Shown here piece by piece: positions 1 to 7,364 of a stretch of 64,000 bases of DNA. Both the position numbers and the translations under genes were made by a program. Source of the stretch: Desulfuromonas soudanensis (lineage in GTDB: Bacteria; Desulfobacterota; Desulfuromonadia; Desulfuromonadales; WTL); assembly GCF_001278055.1 (NCBI RefSeq), contig NZ_CP010802.1, forward strand, positions 1,713,504-1,777,503. The letters are read 5' to 3'. How positions within the stretch are numbered: position 1 is the stretch's first letter; each line of letters begins with the position of its first letter. The notes below the pieces were generated by a model, which made no database searches, was not told where the DNA came from, and saw nothing but the letters and a program-made list of their open reading frames with translations.

Positions 1-1
1 A

Positions 2-730
2 GAGGACAACGTCCTCTCCCATTGCACGGTGGAGTACGCCTATCGCGGCTTCCACGCCCATTTCGCCCGGGGGCGCCTCTCCGACGTCGTTTTCCGGCGC
101 AACGTGCGCGCCCTGCAGTTCCAGGAATCGACGGTGTCGCTGAGCGACTGCACCGTGGAGGACAACCTCAACGGGCTGCAGTTCCGCAATTCGGAGGTGA
201 CCCTCGAACGCCTGGCGATTCGGCGTAATGACTGGGGATTGCGCTGCGTCTACAGCGACGTCAGGGTGCGCGACTCCCTGTTCGAGGGGAACCTGATCAA
301 CGGCGCCAACCTGCGGGATTCCACCTTTTCCGTCGAAAGGTGCCGGTTTGTCGGCAACCGCAAGGGACTCTACCTGCAGCGGAGCCGCGGGACGGTGCGG
401 GAGAGCACCCTTCTCGACAACAGCGAACATGGCATCTTTCTTGAAGACTCCCAGTGCGACATCCTGGGCAACCGCGTCGCCGGCAACGGACGCGCCGGCG
501 TGAAATGGGTTGACTCGGAGGGGATTTTTCAGGATAACTCCCTGGTGGACAACGGCGAGTACGCCCTGATCAACGACGGCGAAGGGGCCGTCGACGCCCG
601 GGGGAACGGGTGGGGGACGACTTCTGCCAAGGCGATCGCCATTCTCATCCGCGACGGCGCCGACCGGGCCGGCCTGGGTCTTGTCGATGCCGGGGGGCCG
701 CTGACGACTCCGGTGGCGCAGGGAAAATAA
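2..730 (+). CDS. Right-handed beta-helix (NosD-like) protein, 5' partial
   Basis: The reading frame is already open at base 2 and runs to TAA at 728-730, so the start lies upstream of the window. The visible 242 residues are a ladder of about 22-residue degenerate repeats with alternating short hydrophobic strands and turn residues such as RNxxGL, GNxxNGA and DNSEHGI. This is the pattern of right-handed parallel beta-helix (NosD/periplasmic copper-binding-like) domains. The chain ends just after the helix with a Pro/Thr-rich tail. Such proteins are usually exported, but the N-terminus is not visible. The fold is well supported; substrate and role are unknown. An inverted repeat, not a terminator, follows the stop. 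Confidence 0.7.
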   Translation, partial: EDNVLSHCTVEYAYRGFHAHFARGRLSDVVFRRNVRALQFQESTVSLSDCTVEDNLNGLQFRNSEVTLERLAIRRNDWGLRCVYSDVRVRDSLFEGNLINGANLRDSTFSVERCRFVGNRKGLYLQRSRGTVRESTLLDNSEHGIFLEDSQCDILGNRVAGNGRAGVKWVDSEGIFQDNSLVDNGEYALINDGEGAVDARGNGWGTTSAKAIAILIRDGADRAGLGLVDAGGPLTTPVAQGK

Positions 731-740
731 ATTCTTTTGC

Positions 741-836
741 CTCACGCGACGACGCAACGACGCAACGCTTCAAGATCAAGAACAAGATCAGGATTGGTGC
801 CAAGGGTTTTCGTCGCGTCGTTGCGTTGTCGCGTGA
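741..836. repeat. Inverted repeat of the ACGCGAcgAC family
   Basis: Arms 742-767 and 811-836 are near-perfect reverse complements: a 9-bp TCACGCGAC/GTCGCGTGA end, then a further 17 positions with 15 matches. The loop is 43 bp. The arms are built from short GACGCAAC-type units. The same layout occurs around the GxxExxY gene at 40.5 kb and, with other unit sequences, at 58.6, 60.2, 61.0 and 62.6 kb. It fills most of the gap between the beta-helix gene and the PhnD-like gene. No oligo-T run follows, so it is not an intrinsic terminator. Confidence 0.75.
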
Positions 837-924
837 AACATGCCCCTGAGCTTTTGACAGATTATTGATTAAGGCCTTGTTCGGGCTTCTTTGTCTAATT
901 AACCGCTTGACCCTAAGGCTCCTC

Positions 925-1857
925 ATGCTGCTGAATTCCTTCCGATCCCCATTCTCCGCCATCCGGCTCTCTCTGTTGCTGGCTGCCGTCACGGCCCTTT
1001 TTCTCCTGGCCGGCTGCGACAACGAGCCGCAGGGGCCGGTGCTGAAGATCGGCTACATGAACTGCAACAACGAGCAGGAGACGATGCAGCGCTTCGCCCC
1101 CCTGACCCGCTACCTCTCGGAGCAGGCAGGGGTCCGTTTCGAGGCGGTCCCGGTGGACACCCAGGATTTCGAGGGGCGTTTCAAGGCCGGGGAATTCGCC
1201 CTCACCCATACCAATTCCCTCCTTTACATCGTGCTGCAGCACAACGCCGACCTGCGGCTCGTCGCCGCCGACAAGCGCGGTCACTTCGGGGCCCGCAGCG
1301 CCGGGACCCTCATCGCCCGCAAGGACAGCGGCATCAAGACCCTCGAGGATATCCGCGGCAAACGCCTGGTTTTCGGACCGGCGATGGCCCCCACCGGCTA
1401 TCTTGCCCAGTACGACCTGATGCTCAATGCCGGGATCGACCCGGAGACGGATCTGGCCTACTACGCCATCCCTTCCGGTTCCTTCAAACATGAAAAAGTC
1501 CTTTACGGCCTCTATTTCGGCGCCTTCGACGTCGCCGCCGCCCCCGCCCTCGACCTCGAGTTGATGGCCGCCGACGGCAAGATCAACGTCGATGACTTTG
1601 TGGTCCTGGCCCAGAGTCCGGTGATCCCCTACTGCACCTTCGGATCCTCCGCCGATCTCGACCCCGCCATCCTGGCCAAGGTCCGCAAGGCCCTCCTCGG
1701 CCTCAAGCCTCAGGATACGGTGGAGATCGACGGGGAGCGGGTCAAGGTGCTGCAGTCGGCCTGGGTGGAAGGGTTCGAGGAGCTCCTCGACAGCGACTAC
1801 GACATCATTCGCGACATGGCCCGGCGCACTAATATGCCCCCCTACCAGACTTTTTGA
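925..1857 (+). CDS. PhnD-like substrate-binding lipoprotein
   Basis: A 310-residue periplasmic binding protein of the phosphate/phosphite/phosphonate (PhnD/SsuA/transferrin) family. ATG 925 gives a lipoprotein signal with lipobox LLAGC; TTG 865 would add an unlikely extension. Family marks are the opening KIGYMN strand, TLEDIRGKRLVFGPAMAPTGY (shortened here to its core DIRGKRLVFG) and the late helix before the C-terminus. No ABC permease or ATPase lies nearby. The next gene starts 5 bp after the stop, and the cluster continues into YedE and the radical SAM genes, so it may act as a sensor or ligand receptor for that cluster rather than as an importer subunit. The ligand is unknown; an oxyanion is a reasonable guess. 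Confidence 0.8.
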   Translation: MLLNSFRSPFSAIRLSLLLAAVTALFLLAGCDNEPQGPVLKIGYMNCNNEQETMQRFAPLTRYLSEQAGVRFEAVPVDTQDFEGRFKAGEFALTHTNSLLYIVLQHNADLRLVAADKRGHFGARSAGTLIARKDSGIKTLEDIRGKRLVFGPAMAPTGYLAQYDLMLNAGIDPETDLAYYAIPSGSFKHEKVLYGLYFGAFDVAAAPALDLELMAADGKINVDDFVVLAQSPVIPYCTFGSSADLDPAILAKVRKALLGLKPQDTVEIDGERVKVLQSAWVEGFEELLDSDYDIIRDMARRTNMPPYQTF

Positions 1858-1862
1858 GGACC

Positions 1863-2402
1863 ATGACCCTCGACCGTTTCGACAGATTCCACGGCCTTCT
1901 CCTTCTCCTTGTCGCCGGAGGTCTCGTCCTTTTGCTGGCCGTCGCCGAAAGCGGGGGAGGGCGGAGCGCCGCCGGCGTCGACAAGGCGATGGAGCAGGCG
2001 CTCGACTACCAGGCCCGGGTCGCCTTCGTGCAGAAGCTCTACGGCCCCGTGGAAGATCTGCGCCGGGACGGCCAGTTGCAGCAGGCCCTCCTCAAGCTCG
2101 ACGAGCTCGAGCGCCGCTACCCCGGCGAGGCTCACGGCTACATCCTCCGCGGCGAGATCCTCGGGGAGATGGGGGTTCTCGCCGAGGCCGTCGCCAGCTA
2201 TGTCGCCGCCCTGCGGCTCAACGGCGATTACGTCGATGCCCGAAGCCCTCTGTCGCGCCAGACGGAAATCCGTCAGCTGGTGGACGACGGGCTGCGGATT
2301 CTCGGCGGCCAGGCCCGCAGCCACCCGGAGAATCTCTCTCTGGCGGCGGCGGTAAAAAACGTCCATTACCTGCAGAGCCGCCTCGCCGGCGGCTGTGAGT
2401 GA
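1863..2402 (+). CDS. Membrane-anchored TPR protein
   Basis: A 179-residue protein. ATG 1863 is preceded by TGAGG, which overlaps the previous stop, implying translational coupling. Residues 10-26 (LLLLLVAGGLVLLLAVA) form one N-terminal membrane anchor. The remainder is helical, with TPR-like repeats (LLKLDELERRYPGEAHGYILRGEIL, quoted only as the LDELERRYPGEAHGY core, then a second ALRLNGDYVDA unit). It overlaps the YedE gene at its 3' end. It probably acts as a scaffold at the membrane for products of this cluster. The function is unknown, and the TPR call rests on repeat pattern only. Confidence 0.65.
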   Translation: MTLDRFDRFHGLLLLLVAGGLVLLLAVAESGGGRSAAGVDKAMEQALDYQARVAFVQKLYGPVEDLRRDGQLQQALLKLDELERRYPGEAHGYILRGEILGEMGVLAEAVASYVAALRLNGDYVDARSPLSRQTEIRQLVDDGLRILGGQARSHPENLSLAAAVKNVHYLQSRLAGGCE

Positions 2403-2406
2403 AGCG

Positions 2407-3474
2407 ATGAACCTGCGTGACTGCCATCTCTGGATCGTCATTGCGGCCGGGGCCTTTCTCGGGGCCCTTGGCGTGCTGCTGGCGGTCTGGGGGAATCCGG
2501 AGAATTCCGGGATCTGCGTCTCCTGCTTCATCGAGAACAGCGCCGGGGCTCTCGGCTTCCACGAAAACGCCCGCATGCAGTATCTGCGGCCGGAACTCAT
2601 CGGCTTCGTTCTCGGCGCCGCCGCCTGCGCCGCCGGTTTCCGGGAATTCCGCTCCCGCGGCGGGAGCGCCCCTCTGCCGCGCCTGGTGTCGGGTATTTTT
2701 CTCATGGTCGGCTGCGCGGTCTTCATCGGCTGTCCGATCAAGCTCTTTCTCCGTTTCACCGCCGGCGACCTCACCGCCGTCGCCGGGGTCCTCGGGCTGG
2801 TCGCCGGGGTCTGGGCCGGGCTCAAGGGGCTCGGCGGCGGGGTCCATCTTGGCAGCAGCCGGGAGGAGGGGAGGGGGAGCGGCTTCCTCGTTCCCGGCTT
2901 CTTCCTCCTGCTGCTGGTCCTTTTCATCGCCCGTCCCGGTTTCCTCATCTTTTCCGGACGGGGGAGCGCCGCCCAGCACGCCCCCTGGCTTCTGGCCCTG
3001 GGGGGAGGAGCTCTTCTCGGCGCCCTGGCCCAACGCAGCCGCTTCTGTATCACCGGCGGGGTGCGCGACACCCTCCTTCTCGGCCGCCGCTCCCCCCTCC
3101 TCTGGGGACTGCTGGCCTTTGTCGCCGCCGCGACCGCCCTCAACCTGGCGACCGGCCGCTTTCACCTCGGGCTTTACGGTCAGCCCGGGGCTCATCTCGA
3201 CCACCTCTGGTCCTTTCTCGGCATGGCTCTGGTCGGCTGGATCTCCGTCCTCATCGGTGGCTGTCCCTTCCGCCAGCTGATCAAGGCCGGGGAGGGAGAT
3301 GCCGACGCCGGACTGGTGGTGGTGGGAATGTTCATCGGCGGCGCCCTGGTGCAGTCCTGGGGGATTGCCGCCACCGCCGCCGGAGTCTCCCTGGTCGGCA
3401 AGGCGGCCGTGCTCGCCGGCTGCCTCTTTGTCCTCGGCGCAACCCTTCTGTTTCGCGAACGGGCCCCCGCCTGA
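2407..3474 (+). CDS. YedE-type selenium/sulfur-metabolism membrane protein
   Basis: A polytopic protein of 355 residues (ATG 2407; GTG 2395 is an alternative overlapping the previous stop). It has the two-fold YeeE/YedE sulf_transp layout: an N-half with CVSCFIENSAGALG and GCPIKLFLRF, and a C-half with RSRFCITGGVRD and GGCPFRQLIKAGEGD. Conserved cysteines sit inside membrane loops. In YeeE relatives such cysteines pass thiosulfate; this subgroup is found with selenium-metabolism genes. Here it lies between a TPR protein and the radical SAM peptide genes, with a cysteine desulfurase-family gene 3 kb downstream, so import of a sulfur or selenium species for the cluster is likely. The actual substrate is inference. 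Confidence 0.8.
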   Translation: MNLRDCHLWIVIAAGAFLGALGVLLAVWGNPENSGICVSCFIENSAGALGFHENARMQYLRPELIGFVLGAAACAAGFREFRSRGGSAPLPRLVSGIFLMVGCAVFIGCPIKLFLRFTAGDLTAVAGVLGLVAGVWAGLKGLGGGVHLGSSREEGRGSGFLVPGFFLLLLVLFIARPGFLIFSGRGSAAQHAPWLLALGGGALLGALAQRSRFCITGGVRDTLLLGRRSPLLWGLLAFVAAATALNLATGRFHLGLYGQPGAHLDHLWSFLGMALVGWISVLIGGCPFRQLIKAGEGDADAGLVVVGMFIGGALVQSWGIAATAAGVSLVGKAAVLAGCLFVLGATLLFRERAPA

Positions 3475-3512
3475 CCGGCTGCTCTTTTGGGGCCCTCTGA
3501 AAGGAACGACTA

Positions 3513-3827
3513 TTGAATTGCTTGATCCGTAACCCCGATATCGTCTGGCGGGTGGAAAAACGCCGGGAAGAAACGATCCGTCAGGCCGCGGAAGCAGGGG
3601 AGGACGTCTCCGACCGCGGGACGGTGATCCTCATGATCTCCGGGATGATGCATCAGCTCAATCTCGTCGGCGGCGAAATCTGGACCCTCTGCGACGGCAG
3701 CCGCACCGCCGATGAGCTCGTCGACGCTCTCGCCGGCGAGTATCAGGTGGCGCGGGAAGAGCTTGCCGGCGACGTCGCCGAATTCATCGACGATCTCCTC
3801 GAAAGGGGGTGGCTGCGCCATGGCTGA
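3513..3827 (+). CDS. PqqD-like peptide chaperone (GeoRSP type)
   Basis: A 104-residue protein. The TTG start at 3513 is chosen because GAAAGGAA (3498-3505) lies 7 nt upstream and no ATG fits the domain. The sequence has the PqqD winged-helix pattern: a strand pair (TVILMISGMMHQLNLVGGEIW, recognisable by the LVGGEIWTLCDG core), TADELVDALAGEY, then a helix ending DDLLERGWL. PqqD-type domains hold a precursor peptide for a radical SAM enzyme. Its stop overlaps the start of the radical SAM gene by 8 bp, consistent with partnership. GeoRSP naming follows family memory; the PqqD fold itself is clear. Confidence 0.8.
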   Translation: MNCLIRNPDIVWRVEKRREETIRQAAEAGEDVSDRGTVILMISGMMHQLNLVGGEIWTLCDGSRTADELVDALAGEYQVAREELAGDVAEFIDDLLERGWLRHG

Positions 3828-4824
3828 TCCGATCACCGAGCTCTTCTCGGCGCCGCTGACCGTCAACTGGACCCTCTCCTTTGCCTGCAACTTCAGCTGC
3901 TCCCACTGCTACAGCCGGGAGGAGGTCGCCGAGGAACTTTGCACCGCCGATATCTTTCGCATCGTCGATGTGCTGGCCGAAAAGCAGGTCCCCTTCATCA
4001 ATTTCGGCGGCGGCGAGCCGCTGATCCGCCAGGACCTCTTCGACATCGCCGCCTACGCCACCTCCCGCGGCCTCAACGTCTCCATGAACTCCAACGGCTG
4101 GCTCCTCGATGAGAACGCCGCCCGGCGTCTCAAGGAGAGCGGCTTCAAGAGCGTCGGCATCAGTATCGACAGCGCCGAAGGGGCCCTGCACGACGATTTC
4201 CGCAACCGGCCCGGCTCCTTTCCCCGCGCCGTGGCCGCTCTCGACGCCCTGGCCGCCGTCGGCCTCAAGAGCACCATGAGCGCGGTGATTTCCCGGATCA
4301 ACCACCGGCACTTCCGCGACCTGCTGCAGCTGGCCCGGGAGCACGGCGCAGGCACCGTCTACCTGCACAACTTCAAGTGCAGCGGCCGCGGCTTCAAAAA
4401 CCGCGAGGAACTCGATCTCTCCCCCGAGGAGTGGAAGGCCTTCTACGTCGAGGCCCTGGCCGTGCAGAAAGAGACGGTCGATCTCGACATCTCCTTCGAC
4501 GATCCGGTGATCGCCTCGCTCCCCGGATACAAGGAAAATCCTCTGGTCAAGGGGAGCAGCTGTGGTAAACTTTCCCTGCATTTGCGCCCCGATGGCGACA
4601 TTACCCCCTGTGGCTTCATCCCGCTGGTGGTGGGGAACATCCTCCGGGACGACTTCGATACCCTCTGGTATGATTCGCCGATTCTCAACAAGATGCGCAA
4701 CAAGGAGGCGACGGGCAAGTGCAGCGGATGCGGCGCTTTTTCGGATTGTCTTGGCGGTTGCACCGCCCGCTCCTTCGCCGTCACCGGGGACTTCTGCGAG
4801 CCCGATCCGCACTGCTGGAAATAA
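3820..4824 (+). CDS. Radical SAM/SPASM peptide maturase (GeoRSP type)
   Basis: A 334-residue enzyme. The radical SAM motif is C23-NFS-C27-SH-C30, followed by the GGGEPL SAM-binding segment. The C-terminal SPASM region carries auxiliary-cluster cysteines: SSCGKL, TPCGFIP, CSGCGAFSDC, LGGC and a final CEPDPHC. Such enzymes use a 5'-deoxyadenosyl radical and extra Fe-S clusters to modify ribosomal peptides. ATG 3820 lies inside the end of the PqqD gene, so translation is coupled. An 18-codon gene with a strong RBS starts 66 bp downstream and is the obvious candidate substrate. The type of modification (for example a thioether or another crosslink) is not predictable from sequence. Confidence 0.9.
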   Translation: MADPITELFSAPLTVNWTLSFACNFSCSHCYSREEVAEELCTADIFRIVDVLAEKQVPFINFGGGEPLIRQDLFDIAAYATSRGLNVSMNSNGWLLDENAARRLKESGFKSVGISIDSAEGALHDDFRNRPGSFPRAVAALDALAAVGLKSTMSAVISRINHRHFRDLLQLAREHGAGTVYLHNFKCSGRGFKNREELDLSPEEWKAFYVEALAVQKETVDLDISFDDPVIASLPGYKENPLVKGSSCGKLSLHLRPDGDITPCGFIPLVVGNILRDDFDTLWYDSPILNKMRNKEATGKCSGCGAFSDCLGGCTARSFAVTGDFCEPDPHCWK

Positions 4825-4890
4825 CTCCGGTCCCTGGCATATCTCGATCGTTGGTTGGAAATAAATCGCATGGAAAAGGAGGTGAGGCGC

Positions 4891-4947
4891 ATGCAGAAAT
4901 ACGTAAAGCCCCGGGTGGTCGGTTCCTCTAACGTTCATCCCTGCTAG
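4891..4947 (+). CDS. Candidate 18-residue precursor peptide
   Basis: ATG 4891 to TAG 4947 encodes MQKYVKPRVVGSSNVHPC. The start follows AAAAGGAGGTGAGGCGC, a near-perfect Shine-Dalgarno with 7-8 nt spacing, far stronger than those of its neighbours. The peptide is basic in its first half, has a GSSN turn and ends in His-Pro-Cys; the only cysteine is the last residue. Position says most: it lies directly after the radical SAM/SPASM gene and before the SPASM partner, with a PqqD protein upstream. I infer it is the substrate or product of this system. It has no leader/core cleavage signal that I can see. It could instead be a leader peptide for the structured RNA that follows. Confidence 0.7.
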   Translation: MQKYVKPRVVGSSNVHPC

Positions 4948-4950
4948 TGC

Positions 4951-5101
4951 CCCGATTGGTTAATTCCGTCCATTAATTCTGGTCCTTTTGGCCGCTCCCT
5001 GCGTTGGGTCTCCTCGGCTTAAGCCCGGCTAGGCCTGCGTCGACCCGCCTTGGCAGCGACCAAAATGCCTCAGAATTATCTGAATGGACTAACCAAACGG
5101 G
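4951..5101 (+). ncRNA. Candidate structured RNA element after the short peptide gene
   Basis: A long imperfect hairpin begins 3 nt after the peptide stop. Outer helix: CCCGaTTGGTTA (4951-4962) pairs with 5090-5101. Further in: GTCCATT (4968-4974) with 5083-5089, AATTCTG (4975-4981) with 5072-5078, TTTTGG (4986-4991) with CCAAAA (5060-5065), CGCT (4993-4996) with AGCG (5055-5058), and GGGTC (5006-5010) with GACCC (5042-5046). The tip carries the palindrome GGCTTAAGCC (5016-5025). Helices are separated by bulges and internal loops, as in a functional RNA rather than a simple repeat. An intrinsic terminator follows 14 nt later. It might control read-through into the SPASM and desulfurase genes. 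It matches no RNA class I recognise. Confidence 0.6.
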
Positions 5102-5114
5102 ACACTGGGGACCA

Positions 5115-5144
5115 GGGGGCAGCCATGCTGCCCCCGTTTTTTTT
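5115..5144 (+). terminator. Intrinsic terminator
   Basis: GGGGGCAGC (5115-5123), loop CAT, GCTGCCCCC (5127-5135), then G and eight T residues (5137-5144). This is a textbook terminator placed between the peptide/RNA element and the downstream SPASM gene. It makes the peptide transcript separable from the maturase partner genes, or makes them subject to attenuation by the RNA just upstream. Confidence 0.92.
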
Positions 5145-5193
5145 CAGGGGTCCTTCCCGGAAAAGGACCCCTCTTTACGGCTACGGATATTCC

Positions 5194-6138
5194 ATGACCC
5201 TCGATCTTCTCGATACCCCCCTGCGGGCGACCTGGGACCTTCACTTCGCCGACGGCCGGCCGGCCCGCTGTGTCGCCGCGGTGGCCGAAGCCCTCGGCGA
5301 GGGAGGGGTCTTTTACGTCACTCTCGATAAGCGCCCCCTGGCCCATCCGGAGATCGCTTTGATCCTTTCGAGGCTGGCCGATACCGGATGCCGGACGCTG
5401 GTGGTCTGCAGCGGCGACGAGGAAGAGTTGCGCACCCTGAAGGGGCCCCTTTCCATCGGCTCCCTTTTTCTCGATGCGGCCTCCTTCATCGGCGGCGGAA
5501 AACTCGATTTCGTCCGTCTCGGAGAGGTTCTCGACCGTCTCCGGAGGCGGGGATTCGATCCTTCCCTCCTCCTGACTCCGCTGCGCGGCACCATCGGCTT
5601 TTTGCCCGATTTGCTCTCCTTCTGTCGGGAGCGCGGCGTGGGGAAATTTAAGTTGCCAAACATCGGTATCGATGCTAGTTTTTGCCACTCCCGTCGGGAT
5701 GATTTTCTGTCGGCCGAGGACCTTTCGACGCTGAAAGAGTCGGTTGGCGACGATCCCCCGACGTTGCGCCGCGGCATCGCTCTGGAGATCCACGATCTCT
5801 TCCTCTGGGAAATCCTCTTTCCCGGCGGCGAGGAGGGGCGCAGCGAATACGGCGGCTGCCAGGCCGGCAACAGTCTGGCCCACGTCGATGCCGAAGGGAT
5901 GCTTCACCCCTGTTCTTCCTGGCCTTCGCCCCTCGGATCCCTCGTCGGGGCTTCACTTGCCGAGCTGTGGCAGTCACCGCTGCGGATGGCAATCCGCGCC
6001 GAGATCGCCGCGATCCCGGCGGGATGTGCGGGGTGCCGCGACTATCCCCTCTGCTTCGGCGGCTGTCGCGGCCTCTCCCGGACCCTGAGAGGCAACCCCG
6101 ACGGGCGCGACTCCCTGTGCAGCGGTACCCGTTCCTGA
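5194..6138 (+). CDS. SPASM-domain protein lacking the radical SAM cluster (GeoRSP type)
   Basis: A 314-residue protein. ATG 5194 (MTLDLLDTP) is preferred because the upstream in-frame extension would run through the structured RNA and terminator. The N-terminal half looks like a degenerate radical SAM barrel (LHFADGRPARC, TLVVCSGDEEEL) but has no CxxxCxxC motif. The C-terminal half is a SPASM region with YGGCQAGNSLAHVDAEG, LHPCSSW, CAGCRDYPLC and GGCRG cysteine sets. It therefore probably binds auxiliary Fe-S clusters but cannot cleave SAM, and may be a partner or electron relay for the maturase at 3820. The gene lies behind a terminator and 39 bp before the desulfurase-family gene. Confidence 0.8.
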   Translation: MTLDLLDTPLRATWDLHFADGRPARCVAAVAEALGEGGVFYVTLDKRPLAHPEIALILSRLADTGCRTLVVCSGDEEELRTLKGPLSIGSLFLDAASFIGGGKLDFVRLGEVLDRLRRRGFDPSLLLTPLRGTIGFLPDLLSFCRERGVGKFKLPNIGIDASFCHSRRDDFLSAEDLSTLKESVGDDPPTLRRGIALEIHDLFLWEILFPGGEEGRSEYGGCQAGNSLAHVDAEGMLHPCSSWPSPLGSLVGASLAELWQSPLRMAIRAEIAAIPAGCAGCRDYPLCFGGCRGLSRTLRGNPDGRDSLCSGTRS

Positions 6139-6177
6139 ACGTCGGCAACGACCTATCTCTTCGGCTCGAATGACTCC

Positions 6178-7332
6178 ATGGCCATCTATTTCGACAACGC
6201 CGCAACCACCTTTCCCAAACCCGAGGCCGTCATCTGCGCCGTCGAGGAGGCCCTGCGTTTCTGCGGCGCCAATCCCGGACGCGGCGGCCATCGCATGGCT
6301 CTCGATGCCGTGCGTCTGGTTTTCGAAACCCGCGAAGCGCTCGCCTCCTTTTTTGCCATAGACGACGCCTCGCGGATCGCCTTTACCGCCAATGCCACCG
6401 AGGCGATCAATCTGGCGCTCTTCGGCCTCCTGCGCCCCGGCGATCGCGTCGTCACCTCGACCATGGAACACAACGCCGTGACCCGCCCTCTGCGGGCCCT
6501 TCAGGAGCGCGGAGTGACGGTGGTCAAGGTCGCCGCCGACCCCCAGGGCTTCGTCGACCCGGCCGCCATCCGCCAGGCCTGCCTTGCCGAAAAGACCCGT
6601 CTGGTCGTCCTCTCCCACTGCTCCAACGTCACCGGAACGGTGCAGCCGATCGAGGAGATCGGCCCCTGGTGCCGCCGCCAGGGGATCCGCTTCATGGTCG
6701 ATGCCGCCCAGAGCGCCGGGCTGATCGCCATCAACGTCGAGGGGATGGCGATCGATCTCCTCGCCGTTCCCGGCCACAAGGGGCTCCTCGGCCCCCAGGG
6801 GACGGGATTTCTCTACGTGCGCAAAGGCCTGAACCTGACCCCTCTGATCTACGGAGGGACCGGCGGTAACTCCCATTCGGAGCTGCAGCCCGAGGAGATG
6901 CCCGAACGGTTGGAGAGCGGTACCCTCAACCTGCCGGGGCTGGCCGGACTCAAGGCCGGTGTCGAGTTCCTGTCCGCCGAGGGGCTCGCCGAAGTTCGCG
7001 CTCACGAAGGGGAACTCCTCGAGCGTCTCATCGCCGGTCTGCGCGAGATCCCCGGCATTTCCCTCTACGGTCCGGCCGACCCTCGCTCCCATGGCGGCGC
7101 CCTCTCTTTCAATCTCGCCGGGCGGGACCCTGCGGAAGTCGGGTTTCTTCTCGACCGGGATTATGCTATTTTCAGCAGAGTCGGGCTGCACTGCGCTCCC
7201 GATGCCCACCGCAGCATCGGCACCTTCCCCCGGGGGACGGTGCGGGTCAGCCCCGGCTACTTCTCCACCGCCGAGGAAATCGACCAGCTGCTGGTGGCCC
7301 TGTCCGCCATTTCCACCCATCCCCCCGATTAG
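6178..7332 (+). CDS. Cysteine desulfurase-family aminotransferase class V enzyme
   Basis: A 384-residue PLP enzyme of the NifS/SufS fold, beginning MAIYFDNAATTFPKP. The PLP lysine is K201 in VPGHKG; SHCSNVTG and DAAQSAG are the cofactor-contact segments. Cys339 (GLHCAPDAH) occupies the persulfide/selenide cysteine position of group II desulfurases, followed by GTVRVSPGYFST. It would release sulfur from cysteine or selenium from selenocysteine. The neighbouring YedE-type protein and peptide system suggest it supplies sulfur or selenium to this cluster rather than general Fe-S assembly; there is no IscU or SufE gene nearby. Which chalcogen it handles is inference. Confidence 0.85.
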   Translation: MAIYFDNAATTFPKPEAVICAVEEALRFCGANPGRGGHRMALDAVRLVFETREALASFFAIDDASRIAFTANATEAINLALFGLLRPGDRVVTSTMEHNAVTRPLRALQERGVTVVKVAADPQGFVDPAAIRQACLAEKTRLVVLSHCSNVTGTVQPIEEIGPWCRRQGIRFMVDAAQSAGLIAINVEGMAIDLLAVPGHKGLLGPQGTGFLYVRKGLNLTPLIYGGTGGNSHSELQPEEMPERLESGTLNLPGLAGLKAGVEFLSAEGLAEVRAHEGELLERLIAGLREIPGISLYGPADPRSHGGALSFNLAGRDPAEVGFLLDRDYAIFSRVGLHCAPDAHRSIGTFPRGTVRVSPGYFSTAEEIDQLLVALSAISTHPPD

Positions 7333-7364
7333 GTGCGCGGGATCGGCCGCAAAGGAGAACGTCC

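Noticed and set aside
4951-5101. A tRNA or known riboswitch for the structured element
   Set aside because: No cloverleaf, no T-loop sequence and no match to riboswitch cores I know, such as GEMM or cobalamin; kept as an unknown RNA.
5050-5193. N-terminal extension of the SPASM protein
   Set aside because: It would run through the 3' arm of the RNA element and the terminator; ATG 5194 gives a natural start.
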